Notes under the pieces: generated by a model | Database searches by the model: none | Seen by the model: only the letters and a program-made list of their open reading frames with translations | What the model was told of the DNA's origin: nothing | Shown: piece after piece, positions 30,631 to 37,962 of the stretch | Position numbering within the stretch: position 1 is the first letter of the stretch | How the letters are laid out: each line of letters starts with the position of its first letter | Assembly: GCA_045632525.1 (NCBI GenBank) | Contig: JAZQWV010000059.1 | Span: 1-50,088, forward strand | Direction: 5' to 3' | DNA: 50,088 nt | Source: Fimenecus sp045632525 | GTDB lineage: Bacteria; Bacillota; Clostridia; Oscillospirales; Acutalibacteraceae | Made by a program: the position numbers and the translations under genes

Positions 30631-31181
30631 TATAACGCTTTTCCGTCTTTTGTGAATAATGGTAATTCTTCAAGGAAGATAATATCGTCACGCTTTGCAG
30701 CGTCACCTTCAGCCAAGATGAACATTCTACCGCAAACAATGCCACCCGCATCGTTAACGAGCTTCTCAACTGCTTTAAGAGATTCGCCAAGAGATACAAC
30801 ATCATCAACGATAAGAATTCTCTTGCCTTTCATTAAATCTGCATCTGCTTTGTCAAGATAGAGTTTCTGTTCACCCTTTGTTGTGATTGAATTAACAGTT
30901 GACTCAAAAACGCCTGTCATATAAAGCTTTGGCTTTTTGCGAGCTACGAAATACTTTTCATTATTCTGAAGTCTTGCCATTTCATGAGCAAGGGGAATAC
31001 CCTTTGCTTCTGCTGTGATTATGTAATCATATTCTGGTGCTTTGTCGAGCAATTCTTTTGCACAAGCAGTTGTAAGCTCTGGGTCGCCGAAAATAACAAA
31101 CCCTGCAATCATAAGCTCTTCGTTAAGTGGGCAAAGTGGTAAATGTCTTTCAAGTCCTGCAATATTCATTTTGTGAAACAT
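30630..31181 (-). CDS. Purine-type phosphoribosyltransferase
   Basis: The 183-residue type I phosphoribosyltransferase has the PRPP-binding loop RILIVDDVVSLGESLKAV (residues ~118-135), preceded by the hood region and the PPi loop (YDYIITAEAKGIPLAHEMA, residues ~52-70), plus YFVARKKPKLYMTG. The pattern resembles adenine and xanthine phosphoribosyltransferases and PurR-like proteins. The exact base specificity cannot be fixed. It salvages purine bases with PRPP in the cytoplasm. The ATG follows AAGGAG. A terminator-like hairpin separates it from the upstream gene, and a heptamer array abuts its stop. Confidence 0.85.
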   Translation of the reverse strand: MFHKMNIAGLERHLPLCPLNEELMIAGFVIFGDPELTTACAKELLDKAPEYDYIITAEAKGIPLAHEMARLQNNEKYFVARKKPKLYMTGVFESTVNSITTKGEQKLYLDKADADLMKGKRILIVDDVVSLGESLKAVEKLVNDAGGIVCGRMFILAEGDAAKRDDIIFLEELPLFTKDGKAL

Positions 31182-31206
31182 AATAATTTTCTCCTTATAA
31201 AAAGAT

Positions 31207-31237
31207 AAACGGTGGACATCAAATCCACCGTTTTTTT
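31207..31237. terminator. Terminator hairpin between the 95-residue unknown gene and the phosphoribosyltransferase gene
   Basis: AAACGGTGGA (31207-31216) pairs with TCCACCGTTT (31224-31233). The plus side ends in seven T; on the minus strand it is followed by ATCTTTTT, so it likely ends the ireB transcript. Confidence 0.7.
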
Positions 31238-31242
31238 GTTAA

Positions 31243-31530
31243 TTAGTTAGCCAATGCACGTGTGAGCCACACTTCTGCAATATCCATTGCTGCATAAAGA
31301 CCTTTTTTCTCACTTGATTTAACAATTCTCTCACGGGGACTAACATCAGGGTCAGTGTTAAGAAGCTGAATTGAAACTTTTGAAGCAACTTCAACGTCAT
31401 CAACAGGTTTAGTTGCAAGAATCTGCATCATAATAACATATTTTTCTGATGGGTCGCCATAATAAAGGGTATTGCCGTTACGAACTAATGGCTTGCCTTT
31501 ATAAGTGAGGAACTTTTCGTTTTTAGCCAT
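31243..31530 (-). CDS. Conserved-looking small protein of unknown function (95 residues)
   Basis: The protein has no signal or membrane segment. It begins MAKNEKFLTYKGKPLVRNGN and contains LYYGDPSEKYVIMMQILAT, VSIQLLNTDPDVSPRERIVK and AAMDIAEVWLTRAL. The order and balance of residues look like a real cytoplasmic protein, but no family name comes to mind. It starts 17 bases after ireB with AAGAGGTG in front and shares its promoter. Genomic coupling to IreB, a serine/threonine-kinase substrate in cell-wall stress signalling, is the only functional hint. Confidence 0.75.
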   Translation of the reverse strand: MAKNEKFLTYKGKPLVRNGNTLYYGDPSEKYVIMMQILATKPVDDVEVASKVSIQLLNTDPDVSPRERIVKSSEKKGLYAAMDIAEVWLTRALAN

Positions 31531-31547
31531 GAAAATACACCTCTTAA

Positions 31548-31802
31548 TTATTTGATTTTAAGATATTCTTTTACAAGGTCTTGCAAAAGTTCATCTCTGT
31601 CAAGGCGGCGAATAAGACTTCTTGCATTGTTATGAGTTGTGATATAAGTTGGGTCTTCTGAAAGAATATAACCAACAATCTGGTTGATTGGGTTATAACC
31701 TTTTTCAACCAAAGCGTCATAAACTTGCATAAGAGTCTGTTTAGTAGCCTCTTCACGCTCATCCTTTAATGAAAACTGTATTGTCTTGTTAGGGTCAAGC
31801 AT
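31548..31802 (-). CDS. ireB: IreB family regulatory phosphoprotein (UPF0297)
   Basis: The 84-residue protein is clearly IreB/YrzL: MLDPNKTIQFS at the start, EEATKQTLMQVYDALVEKGYNPINQIVGYILSEDPTYITTHNNARSLIRR, ending LVKEYLKIK. In Enterococcus the protein is phosphorylated on N-terminal threonines by the PASTA kinase IreK and inhibits cephalosporin resistance; a Thr is present at residue 7. The usual partner genes ruvX and yrzB are not next to it here. The ribosome site TAGGAGGTGG is strong. It is the first gene of a short minus-strand transcript. Confidence 0.95.
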   Translation of the reverse strand: MLDPNKTIQFSLKDEREEATKQTLMQVYDALVEKGYNPINQIVGYILSEDPTYITTHNNARSLIRRLDRDELLQDLVKEYLKIK

Positions 31803-31832
31803 TTACGCCACCTCCTAATAATAATTAAATAT

Positions 31833-31861
31833 ATTATATACTTTATTTTATTAAATTACAA
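31833..31861 (-). promoter_or_regulatory. Promoter of ireB
   Basis: On the minus strand TTGTAA (31861-31856) and TATAAT (31838-31833) are 17 bases apart, about 30 bases before the ireB start. Confidence 0.6.
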
Positions 31862-31872
31862 TAGTAAAAAAT

Positions 31873-31979
31873 AAAAAAGTGCAGAACGCAGAGTGTAGAA
31901 CGCAGAACGAATGGTTTATGATACAATTATAATCACAACTAAGCTCCAAAACTCTGCACTCTGCACTTTGCACTCCGCA
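31873..31979. repeat. Inverted pair of heptamer-period arrays
   Basis: 31873-31908 reads GTGCAGA/ACGCAGA/GTGTAGA/ACGCAGA. 31948-31979 reads CTCTGCA/CTCTGCA/CTTTGCA/CTCCGCA. They are approximate reverse complements around about 40 AT-rich bases, forming a possible long hairpin in the ireB/pheT gap. Confidence 0.65.
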
Positions 31980-31981
31980 CT

Positions 31982-32007
31982 AAAAAACTCCCCGAAGGGA
32001 GTTTTTT
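31982..32007 (-). terminator. Terminator of pheST
   Basis: AAAAAACTCCC pairs with GGGAGTTTTTT around CGAA. On the minus strand it follows the pheT stop directly and ends in a T run. Confidence 0.9.
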
Positions 32008-32008
32008 A

Positions 32009-34369
32009 TTATGATTTCAATGCAATTCCGTCTTTTGCAAGAGCATCAATAATGCCGTTTGCAACTTCCATAACTTCTTCAGTTGTGAGAGTTCTTTCAG
32101 GATTTGAGAAAGTGATTCTTGTTGTGATTGATTTGCCGTTTTCATCACGGTATGTGTCAGTCACTTCAACTTTCTTAATAAGTGGACAATTTGCATTTTC
32201 AATTGCTTTACCGATTGGTGCAAATGTTTCACTTACAAATGAAAGGTCGATTTCCATGTTAGGGAATTTTGAAGGCTCTGCATAGTGAATACCAGCGTCA
32301 GTAAGTTCTGAGAACATTGGAACATCGATTTCAGCAAATACGATGGCTGCTTTCTTGTCAATCTTCTTTGCAACTGTTGGGTGAACAACACCAATTTTAC
32401 CAAGAACTACGCTATCACAAGAAATTTCATTAAGGTTTCTTGGATGTTCATAAGAAAGAGTAGCATCCATTGGAATGAATGTGAGTGCCTTGTGCTTGAT
32501 GTTGTCAGTAATAACTGAAAGCATTGTTGCAAGCTCAATATAAAGTGTTTCGAGAGACTTTGTCTTGCTGAAAAGTGTAACGCAAAGTTTCTTTCTTTCG
32601 TCGCACATTCCATCTGCTTTAAGTCCGTTTACAGTTCTGCCGATTTCAAACACACCAAAATCAGTTGAGAAATTAGTGTTTGTCTTAACCTGACAAAGCT
32701 GTGTAGGAATAATTGACTTACGGATTGTTTCAATATTAGGATTTGTAGCGCTCTGGAGCTTGATGTTTTCTTCAATTTCCATGCCTAATGCTTTGTATTC
32801 ATCATAATACTGCCATACATAAGAATGAAGTTCATGAAGTGAGTAACGGTGAACAAGCATATCCTTGATTCTGTCTTCAACTGTTTTTTCTGTCTTTGCA
32901 CGAACAGGGTAGAGTGGAGCAGCTGCTGTGTGAATATCGAAGTTATCATAACCATAAATACGAGTAATTTCTTCAACAATATCAGCTTTGATTGTAACGT
33001 CCTTTGTTGCTCTCCAAGATGGAACTTCTACTGTGAAGTTGTCACCGTCGTTAGAAGCCTTAAAGCCAAGTGAATTAAGAGTATTTACAATAGTATCATT
33101 TGCAATTTCAATACCTGTGTACTTGTCGATAAATGCCTTATCGAAATCAAGTGTAACTGATGGATACTTGAATGCATATTCATCAGTAAGTGCTGAAACA
33201 ACCTGTGCTTCAGGGTCAATTTCCATAAGAAGATTAACAAATCTTGCAATTGCAGGAACTGTCATTTCAGGGTCAAGGCACTTTTCATAACGGTTTGAAG
33301 CGTCAGTTCTGTGTGCAAGACGAACAGTTGACTTACGGATTGAAGCAGCATTGAATGTTGCTGATTCAAGTGTAAGAGTTGTTGTATCTTCTACGATTTC
33401 ACTATCAAGTCCACCCATAATACCTGCAATAGCAACAGGAGTGTTGTCGTTGCAAATCATAAGTGTATTTTCGTCAATATTTCTGTCAATTCCGTCAAGT
33501 GTCTGGAATGTGAAAGGTTTATCGAAACGCTTAATTCTGATTTTTTCAACTTTTCTTGAGTCGAAAGCGTGCATTGGCTGACCCATTTCAAGCATTAAAT
33601 AGTTTGTAAGGTCAGCAAGGAGATTGATTCCTCTCATTCCGCAGTAGAAAAGACGGATTCTCATGTTAACAGGGCTTACATTCTTCTTGATGTTTGCAAC
33701 CTGTAAGCAAGAATATCTCTGGCAAAGGTCATCTTCGATTTTAAGGTCAACCTTTGGAAGATTGTCATACTGTGAAAGGTCAACCTGTGGCAATGGCTTT
33801 AATTCACGACCTGCAAGAGATGCGAATTCACGAGCAATACCATAGTGACCCCAAAGGTCAGGACGGTTAGTAAGAGATTTATTGTCAACTTCGAAAACAA
33901 TATCGTCGATTTCGTAAAGGTCCTTAAGGTCAGTACCATTCGCAACTTCGTCAAGAATGTCCATAATACCTGAATTGTCGTCAGAAATGCCGATTTCTTT
34001 TTCAGAACAGCACATACCGTTTGACATATATCCTGCAAGTGGTCTTGGTGCGATTTCAATTTCACCGAGTTTAGCACCAACTTTTGCAAATGCAGTTTTC
34101 ATACCAACTCTAACATTTGGTGCACCGCAAACAACATCAACTAATTCTGCTTCACCGATATCTACTTTGAGAAGGTGGAGCTTTTCTGATTTTGGATGGT
34201 CTTCTACTGATTTGATTTCAGCAACAACGATACCGCTAAAATCACTACCTTTAAAGAAAATTTCGTTTTCAACTTCTGCAGTTGAAAGTGAGAATTTACG
34301 GATTAATTCCATTTTGTCAAGACCCCTAAGGTCAACGAAATCACTAATCCAGTTCATTGATAAAAACAT
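32009..34369 (-). CDS. pheT: Phenylalanyl-tRNA synthetase beta subunit
   Basis: The 786-residue subunit has the full domain order: an N-terminal segment (MFLSMNWISDFVDLRGL), the tRNA-binding EMAP/OB domain (VVAEIKSVEDHPKSEKLHLLKVDIG, ~45-150), the B3/B4 editing module (PVNMRIRLFYCGMRGINLLADLTNYLMLEMGQPMHAFDSRK, ~235-275), B5 (~400-480), the catalytic-like core and the C-terminal anticodon-binding FDX-ACB domain (AEPSKFPNMEIDLSFV, ~690-786). It forms an alpha2-beta2 enzyme with PheS. The ATG at 34369 has GGAGG in front, 18 bases after pheS. A T-box upstream of pheS controls both. Confidence 0.97.
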   Translation of the reverse strand: MFLSMNWISDFVDLRGLDKMELIRKFSLSTAEVENEIFFKGSDFSGIVVAEIKSVEDHPKSEKLHLLKVDIGEAELVDVVCGAPNVRVGMKTAFAKVGAKLGEIEIAPRPLAGYMSNGMCCSEKEIGISDDNSGIMDILDEVANGTDLKDLYEIDDIVFEVDNKSLTNRPDLWGHYGIAREFASLAGRELKPLPQVDLSQYDNLPKVDLKIEDDLCQRYSCLQVANIKKNVSPVNMRIRLFYCGMRGINLLADLTNYLMLEMGQPMHAFDSRKVEKIRIKRFDKPFTFQTLDGIDRNIDENTLMICNDNTPVAIAGIMGGLDSEIVEDTTTLTLESATFNAASIRKSTVRLAHRTDASNRYEKCLDPEMTVPAIARFVNLLMEIDPEAQVVSALTDEYAFKYPSVTLDFDKAFIDKYTGIEIANDTIVNTLNSLGFKASNDGDNFTVEVPSWRATKDVTIKADIVEEITRIYGYDNFDIHTAAAPLYPVRAKTEKTVEDRIKDMLVHRYSLHELHSYVWQYYDEYKALGMEIEENIKLQSATNPNIETIRKSIIPTQLCQVKTNTNFSTDFGVFEIGRTVNGLKADGMCDERKKLCVTLFSKTKSLETLYIELATMLSVITDNIKHKALTFIPMDATLSYEHPRNLNEISCDSVVLGKIGVVHPTVAKKIDKKAAIVFAEIDVPMFSELTDAGIHYAEPSKFPNMEIDLSFVSETFAPIGKAIENANCPLIKKVEVTDTYRDENGKSITTRITFSNPERTLTTEEVMEVANGIIDALAKDGIALKS

Positions 34370-34387
34370 AATCTAACTCCTCCTTCC

Positions 34388-35443
34388 TTAATTTTCGTCG
34401 TCTGTGAACTGTGTAAGCACTTTAAGTGAACCACTGTTCAAATCACGAATATCTTTAACACCATATTTCATCATTGCAAGACGAGTAAGACCAAGTCCGA
34501 ATGCGAAACCTGTGTATTCTTCAGGGTCAATTCCACCTGCTTTAAGCACTTCAGGGTGAATCATACCACAAGGGCAAAGTTCAAGCCAACCGCTGTGCTT
34601 ACATGAAGGACAGCCTTCACCACCACAGATAAGACAACTGATGTCAAGCTCGAAACCAGGTTCAACGAAAGGGAAGAAACCAGGACGAAGACGAACTTTA
34701 ATATCCTTCTGGAAAACTTCAGAAAGCATTGTTTTCATAAAGTAAATAAGGTTTGAAATTGAAATATCCTTGTCAACCATAACACCTTCCATCTGGAAGA
34801 ATGTGTTTTCGTGACAAGCGTCAGTAGCTTCATTTCTGAAACAACGACCCGGGAAAATAGCCTTGATTGGCATACCATCGTTTACGAGTGCATCCTTATA
34901 CTTTTTATAAATAGCATTCTGTGCTGCGGATGTGTGAGACTTAAGCAACTGACCATTATCAAGGTAGTATGTGTCCTGCATATCACGAGCAGGGTGGTCC
35001 TTTGGAATGTTAAGTGCCTCAAAGCACTCATAGTCAGTAACGATTTCACTGTAGTCTTCAATATGGAAGCCCATTGAACGGAAAACGCTTTCACACTGAC
35101 GCTGAACAAGTGTGATAGGGTGGTATGAACCACGAGTTAAGTTAGCAGGAACAGAAATGTCGAAAACAGGTGTGCTTTCGATTTCTTTCTTTAATTCAAG
35201 TTCTTTGAGTTCCTGACTCTTTTCTGCAATTTTCTGTTCAACAAATGCACGAACTTCGTTGACAATCTGACCCATAACAGGTCTTTCTTCTGCTGATAAT
35301 GAACCCATCATTTTAAGTAATGATGTAAGTTCGCCTTTTTTACCAAGCACCTGAACTCTAAATTCTTCAAGTTGACTTTGCTCAGTAAAGGTGCTGAGTT
35401 CTGCTTCCGCACGAGCACGGATAGCTTCAAGTTTTTCTCTCAT
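34388..35443 (-). CDS. pheS: Phenylalanyl-tRNA synthetase alpha subunit
   Basis: The 351-residue catalytic subunit has an N-terminal coiled-coil tRNA-binding arm (~1-90), then the class II core with HPITLVQRQCESVFRSMGF (motif 1), RDMQDTYYLDNGQLLKSHTSAAQ, the motif 2 region GRCFRNEATDACHENTFFQMEG, and motif 3 GFAFGLGLTRLAMMKYGVKDIRDL. A Cys-rich insertion (ISCLICGGEGCPSCKHSGWLELCPCGMIHP) fits a zinc site, as in other clostridial PheS proteins. It charges tRNA-Phe. It follows a T-box leader. Confidence 0.97.
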   Translation of the reverse strand: MREKLEAIRARAEAELSTFTEQSQLEEFRVQVLGKKGELTSLLKMMGSLSAEERPVMGQIVNEVRAFVEQKIAEKSQELKELELKKEIESTPVFDISVPANLTRGSYHPITLVQRQCESVFRSMGFHIEDYSEIVTDYECFEALNIPKDHPARDMQDTYYLDNGQLLKSHTSAAQNAIYKKYKDALVNDGMPIKAIFPGRCFRNEATDACHENTFFQMEGVMVDKDISISNLIYFMKTMLSEVFQKDIKVRLRPGFFPFVEPGFELDISCLICGGEGCPSCKHSGWLELCPCGMIHPEVLKAGGIDPEEYTGFAFGLGLTRLAMMKYGVKDIRDLNSGSLKVLTQFTDDEN

Positions 35444-35474
35444 CTTTTCTTCCTCACTTTTTTATTTTTCGGAA

Positions 35475-35743
35475 ACAGGGAATAAAAAAATCCCATACTC
35501 CAGAAGAGCATGGGACGAATAAAATCCGCGGTACCACCCAATTTTTTGCAAAAAGCAAACACTTTCCGTATCCTGTAACGGGAATAAGCCGTTGCTGTCT
35601 AATTGTTACCGTTCAACAGCACCACTCCAAAGGGAACTTCAATTAAGCTTTCGACTTATGTGCTTTCAGCCACGGCACAATTCTCTGGTAAGCGTAGTCA
35701 CTTAATCTACTTTCTTTTTCATCGTGTTTTCAATATCCTGTGT
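35475..35743 (-). ncRNA. T-box riboswitch leader of pheST
   Basis: The minus-strand leader contains the hallmark T-box sequence GGGTGGTACCGCGGA (35539-35525). It is followed by a terminator hairpin TCCCATGCTC/GAGTATGGGA (35515-35491) and a T run (35490-35484). The T-box sequence can pair alternatively to form the antiterminator when uncharged tRNA binds. Upstream is a long stem-I region with AGAGAAT-type elements. A TTC triplet at 35637-35635 is a reasonable Phe specifier, but I cannot fold the whole stem with certainty. This accounts for most of the 393-base gap between pheS and the flavin reductase gene. Confidence 0.92.
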
Positions 35744-35772
35744 ATTATATCAAAAGGAAAAATATAAGTCAA
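35744..35772 (-). promoter_or_regulatory. Promoter of the pheST T-box transcript
   Basis: On the minus strand TTGACT (35772-35767), 17 bases, then TATAAT (35749-35744). Confidence 0.85.
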
Positions 35773-35836
35773 GCAAAACGGATAGAAATTTGCGCTCTAT
35801 TTAATTTAATAAATTCTACTTTGTCAAACAAAATAT

Positions 35837-36334
35837 TTATTCAACCACAACTTTTAATATTTCGCCCACATAAATTCGGTGGAAATCATTATTTGCATAG
35901 TTGTTCATAATGCTGTCGTCAATAAATCCATCAGGTTTCATATCCTGATAAGCAAGTTTTTTCATATAAACAGTAATCTTTGCTTCTTTAAAGCCTGTTG
36001 AATTGTCAATACTAATAGGTGTAAATCCTGTTGCTTCCATTTTGTCAATATCACGACCTGATTTGCTTCCACAAATACCAAGTTCTTTTTTATACTCGCC
36101 ACCAAAGAATGAAAGGGTGAAATAATCGTTATTTTCAATAAATTGATATGTGTATCTCTGTGGTCTCACAAAAAGAAATGCAACATCTTTGTTCCAAAGT
36201 TCACCAATGCCACCCCAACTAACAGTCATTGTGTTGAAACGGTCATCTTTACCCGCTGTGAGAAGTGCCCAATCTTCGCTGAGCATTTTTACAAAATTAC
36301 CATCTAATTCTCGAATTGAAATTTCTCTTGACAT
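35837..36334 (-). CDS. Flavin reductase-like domain protein (FMN-binding split barrel)
   Basis: The product has about 165 residues. DWALLTAGKDDRFNTMTVSWGGIGELWNKDVAFLFVRPQRYTYQFIE is the FMN-binding split-barrel signature, followed by FTLSFFGGEYKKELGICGSKSGRDIDK and EAKITVYMKKLAYQD, all typical of the clostridial flavin reductase family (flavoredoxin-like). The enzyme binds FMN and transfers electrons from NAD(P)H or reduced partners; the partner is unknown. An in-frame ATG at 36352 gives six extra residues but has no ribosome site. The ATG at 36334 has GGAT at suitable spacing. A promoter lies at 36399-36371. Confidence 0.85.
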   Translation of the reverse strand: MSREISIRELDGNFVKMLSEDWALLTAGKDDRFNTMTVSWGGIGELWNKDVAFLFVRPQRYTYQFIENNDYFTLSFFGGEYKKELGICGSKSGRDIDKMEATGFTPISIDNSTGFKEAKITVYMKKLAYQDMKPDGFIDDSIMNNYANNDFHRIYVGEILKVVVE

Positions 36335-36370
36335 AAAATCATATCCAATCATAAATTTTTATTGTATATA

Positions 36371-36399
36371 ATTATACACTTAATATGGGCGAAATACAA
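36371..36399 (-). promoter_or_regulatory. Promoter of the flavin reductase gene
   Basis: On the minus strand TTGTAT (36399-36394) and TATAAT (36376-36371) are separated by 17 bases. The remaining gap to 36605 is AT-rich and holds a short hairpin TGCCGT/ACGGCA (36565-36584) before the XRE gene. Confidence 0.65.
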
Positions 36400-36605
36400 C
36401 CCGACAGATATAAATAAAAGTGTATAATTAAAACTTATCTATGCACAAATTGTCGAAAACACTTGTAAAACTTAACAAAAATTTCTATAAAAATTTGTAT
36501 AGTTATTTTTATTCTACATCTTCACAAAACAAAAAAACTATGATAATATATCAAGGCTAATTCCTGCCGTGTAAAGAAACGGCATAATTTTTTGAGGGTG
36601 TAGAA

Positions 36606-36830
36606 ATGAATTTCAGCGAAAGATTAAAATATTTAAGATGCGCAAAAATCCCAACAATCACACAAAAAGACTTGGCAAATGCTTTAGGCATAACACAGAG
36701 AAAGGTTTCTTTTATGGAAACAGGCACAACAGAGCCTTCACTTAGTGATATTAAGGCTTTGTGCAACTATTTCAATGTGTCTGCTGACTATTTATTAGGT
36801 TTGCCAAAAAATATGAATTATCCGGAGTAA
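36606..36830 (+). CDS. XRE-family transcriptional regulator (short)
   Basis: The 74-residue protein is essentially one Cro/C1-type helix-turn-helix. It begins MNFSERLKYLRCAKIPTITQ, then QKDLANALGITQRKVSFMETGTTEPSLSDIKALCNYFNVSADYLLG. The recognition helix is TQRKVSFMETG. The target is unknown. The start ATG at 36606 follows GAGGG, and nth begins four bases after its stop, so the two genes are cotranscribed. A hairpin (36565-36584) followed by TAATTTTTT precedes it and may be an attenuator. Confidence 0.87.
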   Translation: MNFSERLKYLRCAKIPTITQKDLANALGITQRKVSFMETGTTEPSLSDIKALCNYFNVSADYLLGLPKNMNYPE

Positions 36831-36834
36831 TCTA

Positions 36835-37461
36835 ATGACAAAGAAACAACGAGCGAAGCTTCTTGTAGAGGGACTCAAAAAAGAATATCCTGATGCGATT
36901 TGTTCACTGACAGCAGATAATCCCTTTGAATTGCTTGTGGCAACTCGTCTTTCAGCACAATGCACAGATGCGAGGGTTAATTTAGTAACCCCCGCACTTT
37001 TTGCTAAATATAAAACACTTGATGATTATGTTAATGCAGATGTGAAAGACATTGAAGATATTATCCATTCTTGCGGTTTCTATCACGGAAAAGCTCGCGA
37101 TATTATCGAAATGGCAAGGGGAGTAAGGGATAGATTTAACGGTATTGTCCCCGATAATATTGAAGATTTGACATCTTTGCAGGGTGTGGGCAGAAAAACT
37201 GCAAACTTAATTGTGGGTGATGTTTATGGCAAACCCGCTGTGGTTGCGGATACTCATTTAATACGACTTACCAACAGAATGGGGCTTGTTGAAACAAAAG
37301 ACCCTAAGAAAGTCGAGATAGAACTCAAAAAAATTCTTCCACCTGAAGAGAGCAATGATTTCTGTCATCGTGCAGTGCTTCACGGCAGAGCAGTTTGTAC
37401 AGCTCGAAAGGCATATTGCGAAAAATGTGCAGTAAATGATGTTTGCAAAAAGATAATATAA
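36835..37461 (+). CDS. nth: Endonuclease III (DNA glycosylase/AP lyase)
   Basis: The 208-residue base-excision repair enzyme removes oxidised pyrimidines. The HhH motif LQGVGRKTANLIVGDVYG holds the catalytic Lys, and VVADTHLIRLTNRMGL holds the catalytic Asp. The C-terminal [4Fe-4S] loop has four Cys with spacing C-x6-C-x2-C-x5-C (CTARKAYCEKCAVNDVC). The length and motif order are canonical. It is cotranscribed with the XRE regulator. Confidence 0.96.
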   Translation: MTKKQRAKLLVEGLKKEYPDAICSLTADNPFELLVATRLSAQCTDARVNLVTPALFAKYKTLDDYVNADVKDIEDIIHSCGFYHGKARDIIEMARGVRDRFNGIVPDNIEDLTSLQGVGRKTANLIVGDVYGKPAVVADTHLIRLTNRMGLVETKDPKKVEIELKKILPPEESNDFCHRAVLHGRAVCTARKAYCEKCAVNDVCKKII

Positions 37462-37473
37462 CGAGGTGTAAAT

Positions 37474-37815
37474 ATGCCTGTTTATGAATCAGGAGATTTT
37501 AGTGGTAAAAATCCTGTGTGGTATTGGTATGATGGATTGCATGATGCGAGAATTAAATCTGCAAAATCAATTAAAGAAGATTTTGTAATTATCCTTGACA
37601 CTTCTGGTGTGGTAGGAAATAGAGAAATCAAATCCATATCATTTGAGAATTATAAAATTAGAACATCTACTTTTGAAATGTCTTGGCACTGGTGGTTGCA
37701 AGATAAGTTGTATTTTGAGAATGGTAGATTTGTAATTGATATTTTATTGACTGATGAGAATGAAAAACATAAACATCTTATTGTAGAATTTGACGATGCT
37801 AAAATAGAAATATAA
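37474..37815 (+). CDS. Small protein of unknown function (113 residues)
   Basis: The protein is Trp/Tyr-rich (NPVWYWYDGLHDARI; FEMSWHWWLQDKLYFENGRFVIDILL; KHKHLIVEFDDAKIEI) and has no signal or membrane segment. The pattern of strands and acidic C-terminus resembles small antitoxin- or immunity-type proteins, but there is no toxin gene beside it and I recognise no family. It starts 12 bases after nth with CGAGGTG in front. Codon use looks like its neighbours. It is probably a real gene; its function is unknown. Confidence 0.65.
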   Translation: MPVYESGDFSGKNPVWYWYDGLHDARIKSAKSIKEDFVIILDTSGVVGNREIKSISFENYKIRTSTFEMSWHWWLQDKLYFENGRFVIDILLTDENEKHKHLIVEFDDAKIEI

Positions 37816-37844
37816 AAATACAGGAAAGTTTTCTTTTTTATAAT

Positions 37845-37894
37845 CAGCGTCGCAGACCCGAAATTCTTCATTCTTCATTATTCACTATTCACTC
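37845..37894. repeat. 14-base direct repeat plus heptamer array, left of the large membrane-protein gene
   Basis: CAGCGTCGCAGACC (37845-37858) recurs at 39805-39818. It is followed by 7-base units ATTCTTC, ATTCTTC, ATTATTC, ACTATTC (37862-37894), a sequence variant of the heptamer arrays. Confidence 0.7.
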
Positions 37895-37902
37895 ACAAAT
37901 TG

Positions 37903-37932
37903 TTGTATTTTTACAATAATGTGTGCTATACT
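37903..37932 (+). promoter_or_regulatory. Promoter of the large membrane-protein gene (extended -10)
   Basis: TTGTAT (37903-37908), an 18-base spacer, and TATACT (37927-37932) preceded by TGC. It shares TGCTATACTAT with the promoter at 16934-16962. Confidence 0.6.
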
Positions 37933-37962
37933 ATTTACATATTATGGAAAAGAGGTATTTTT

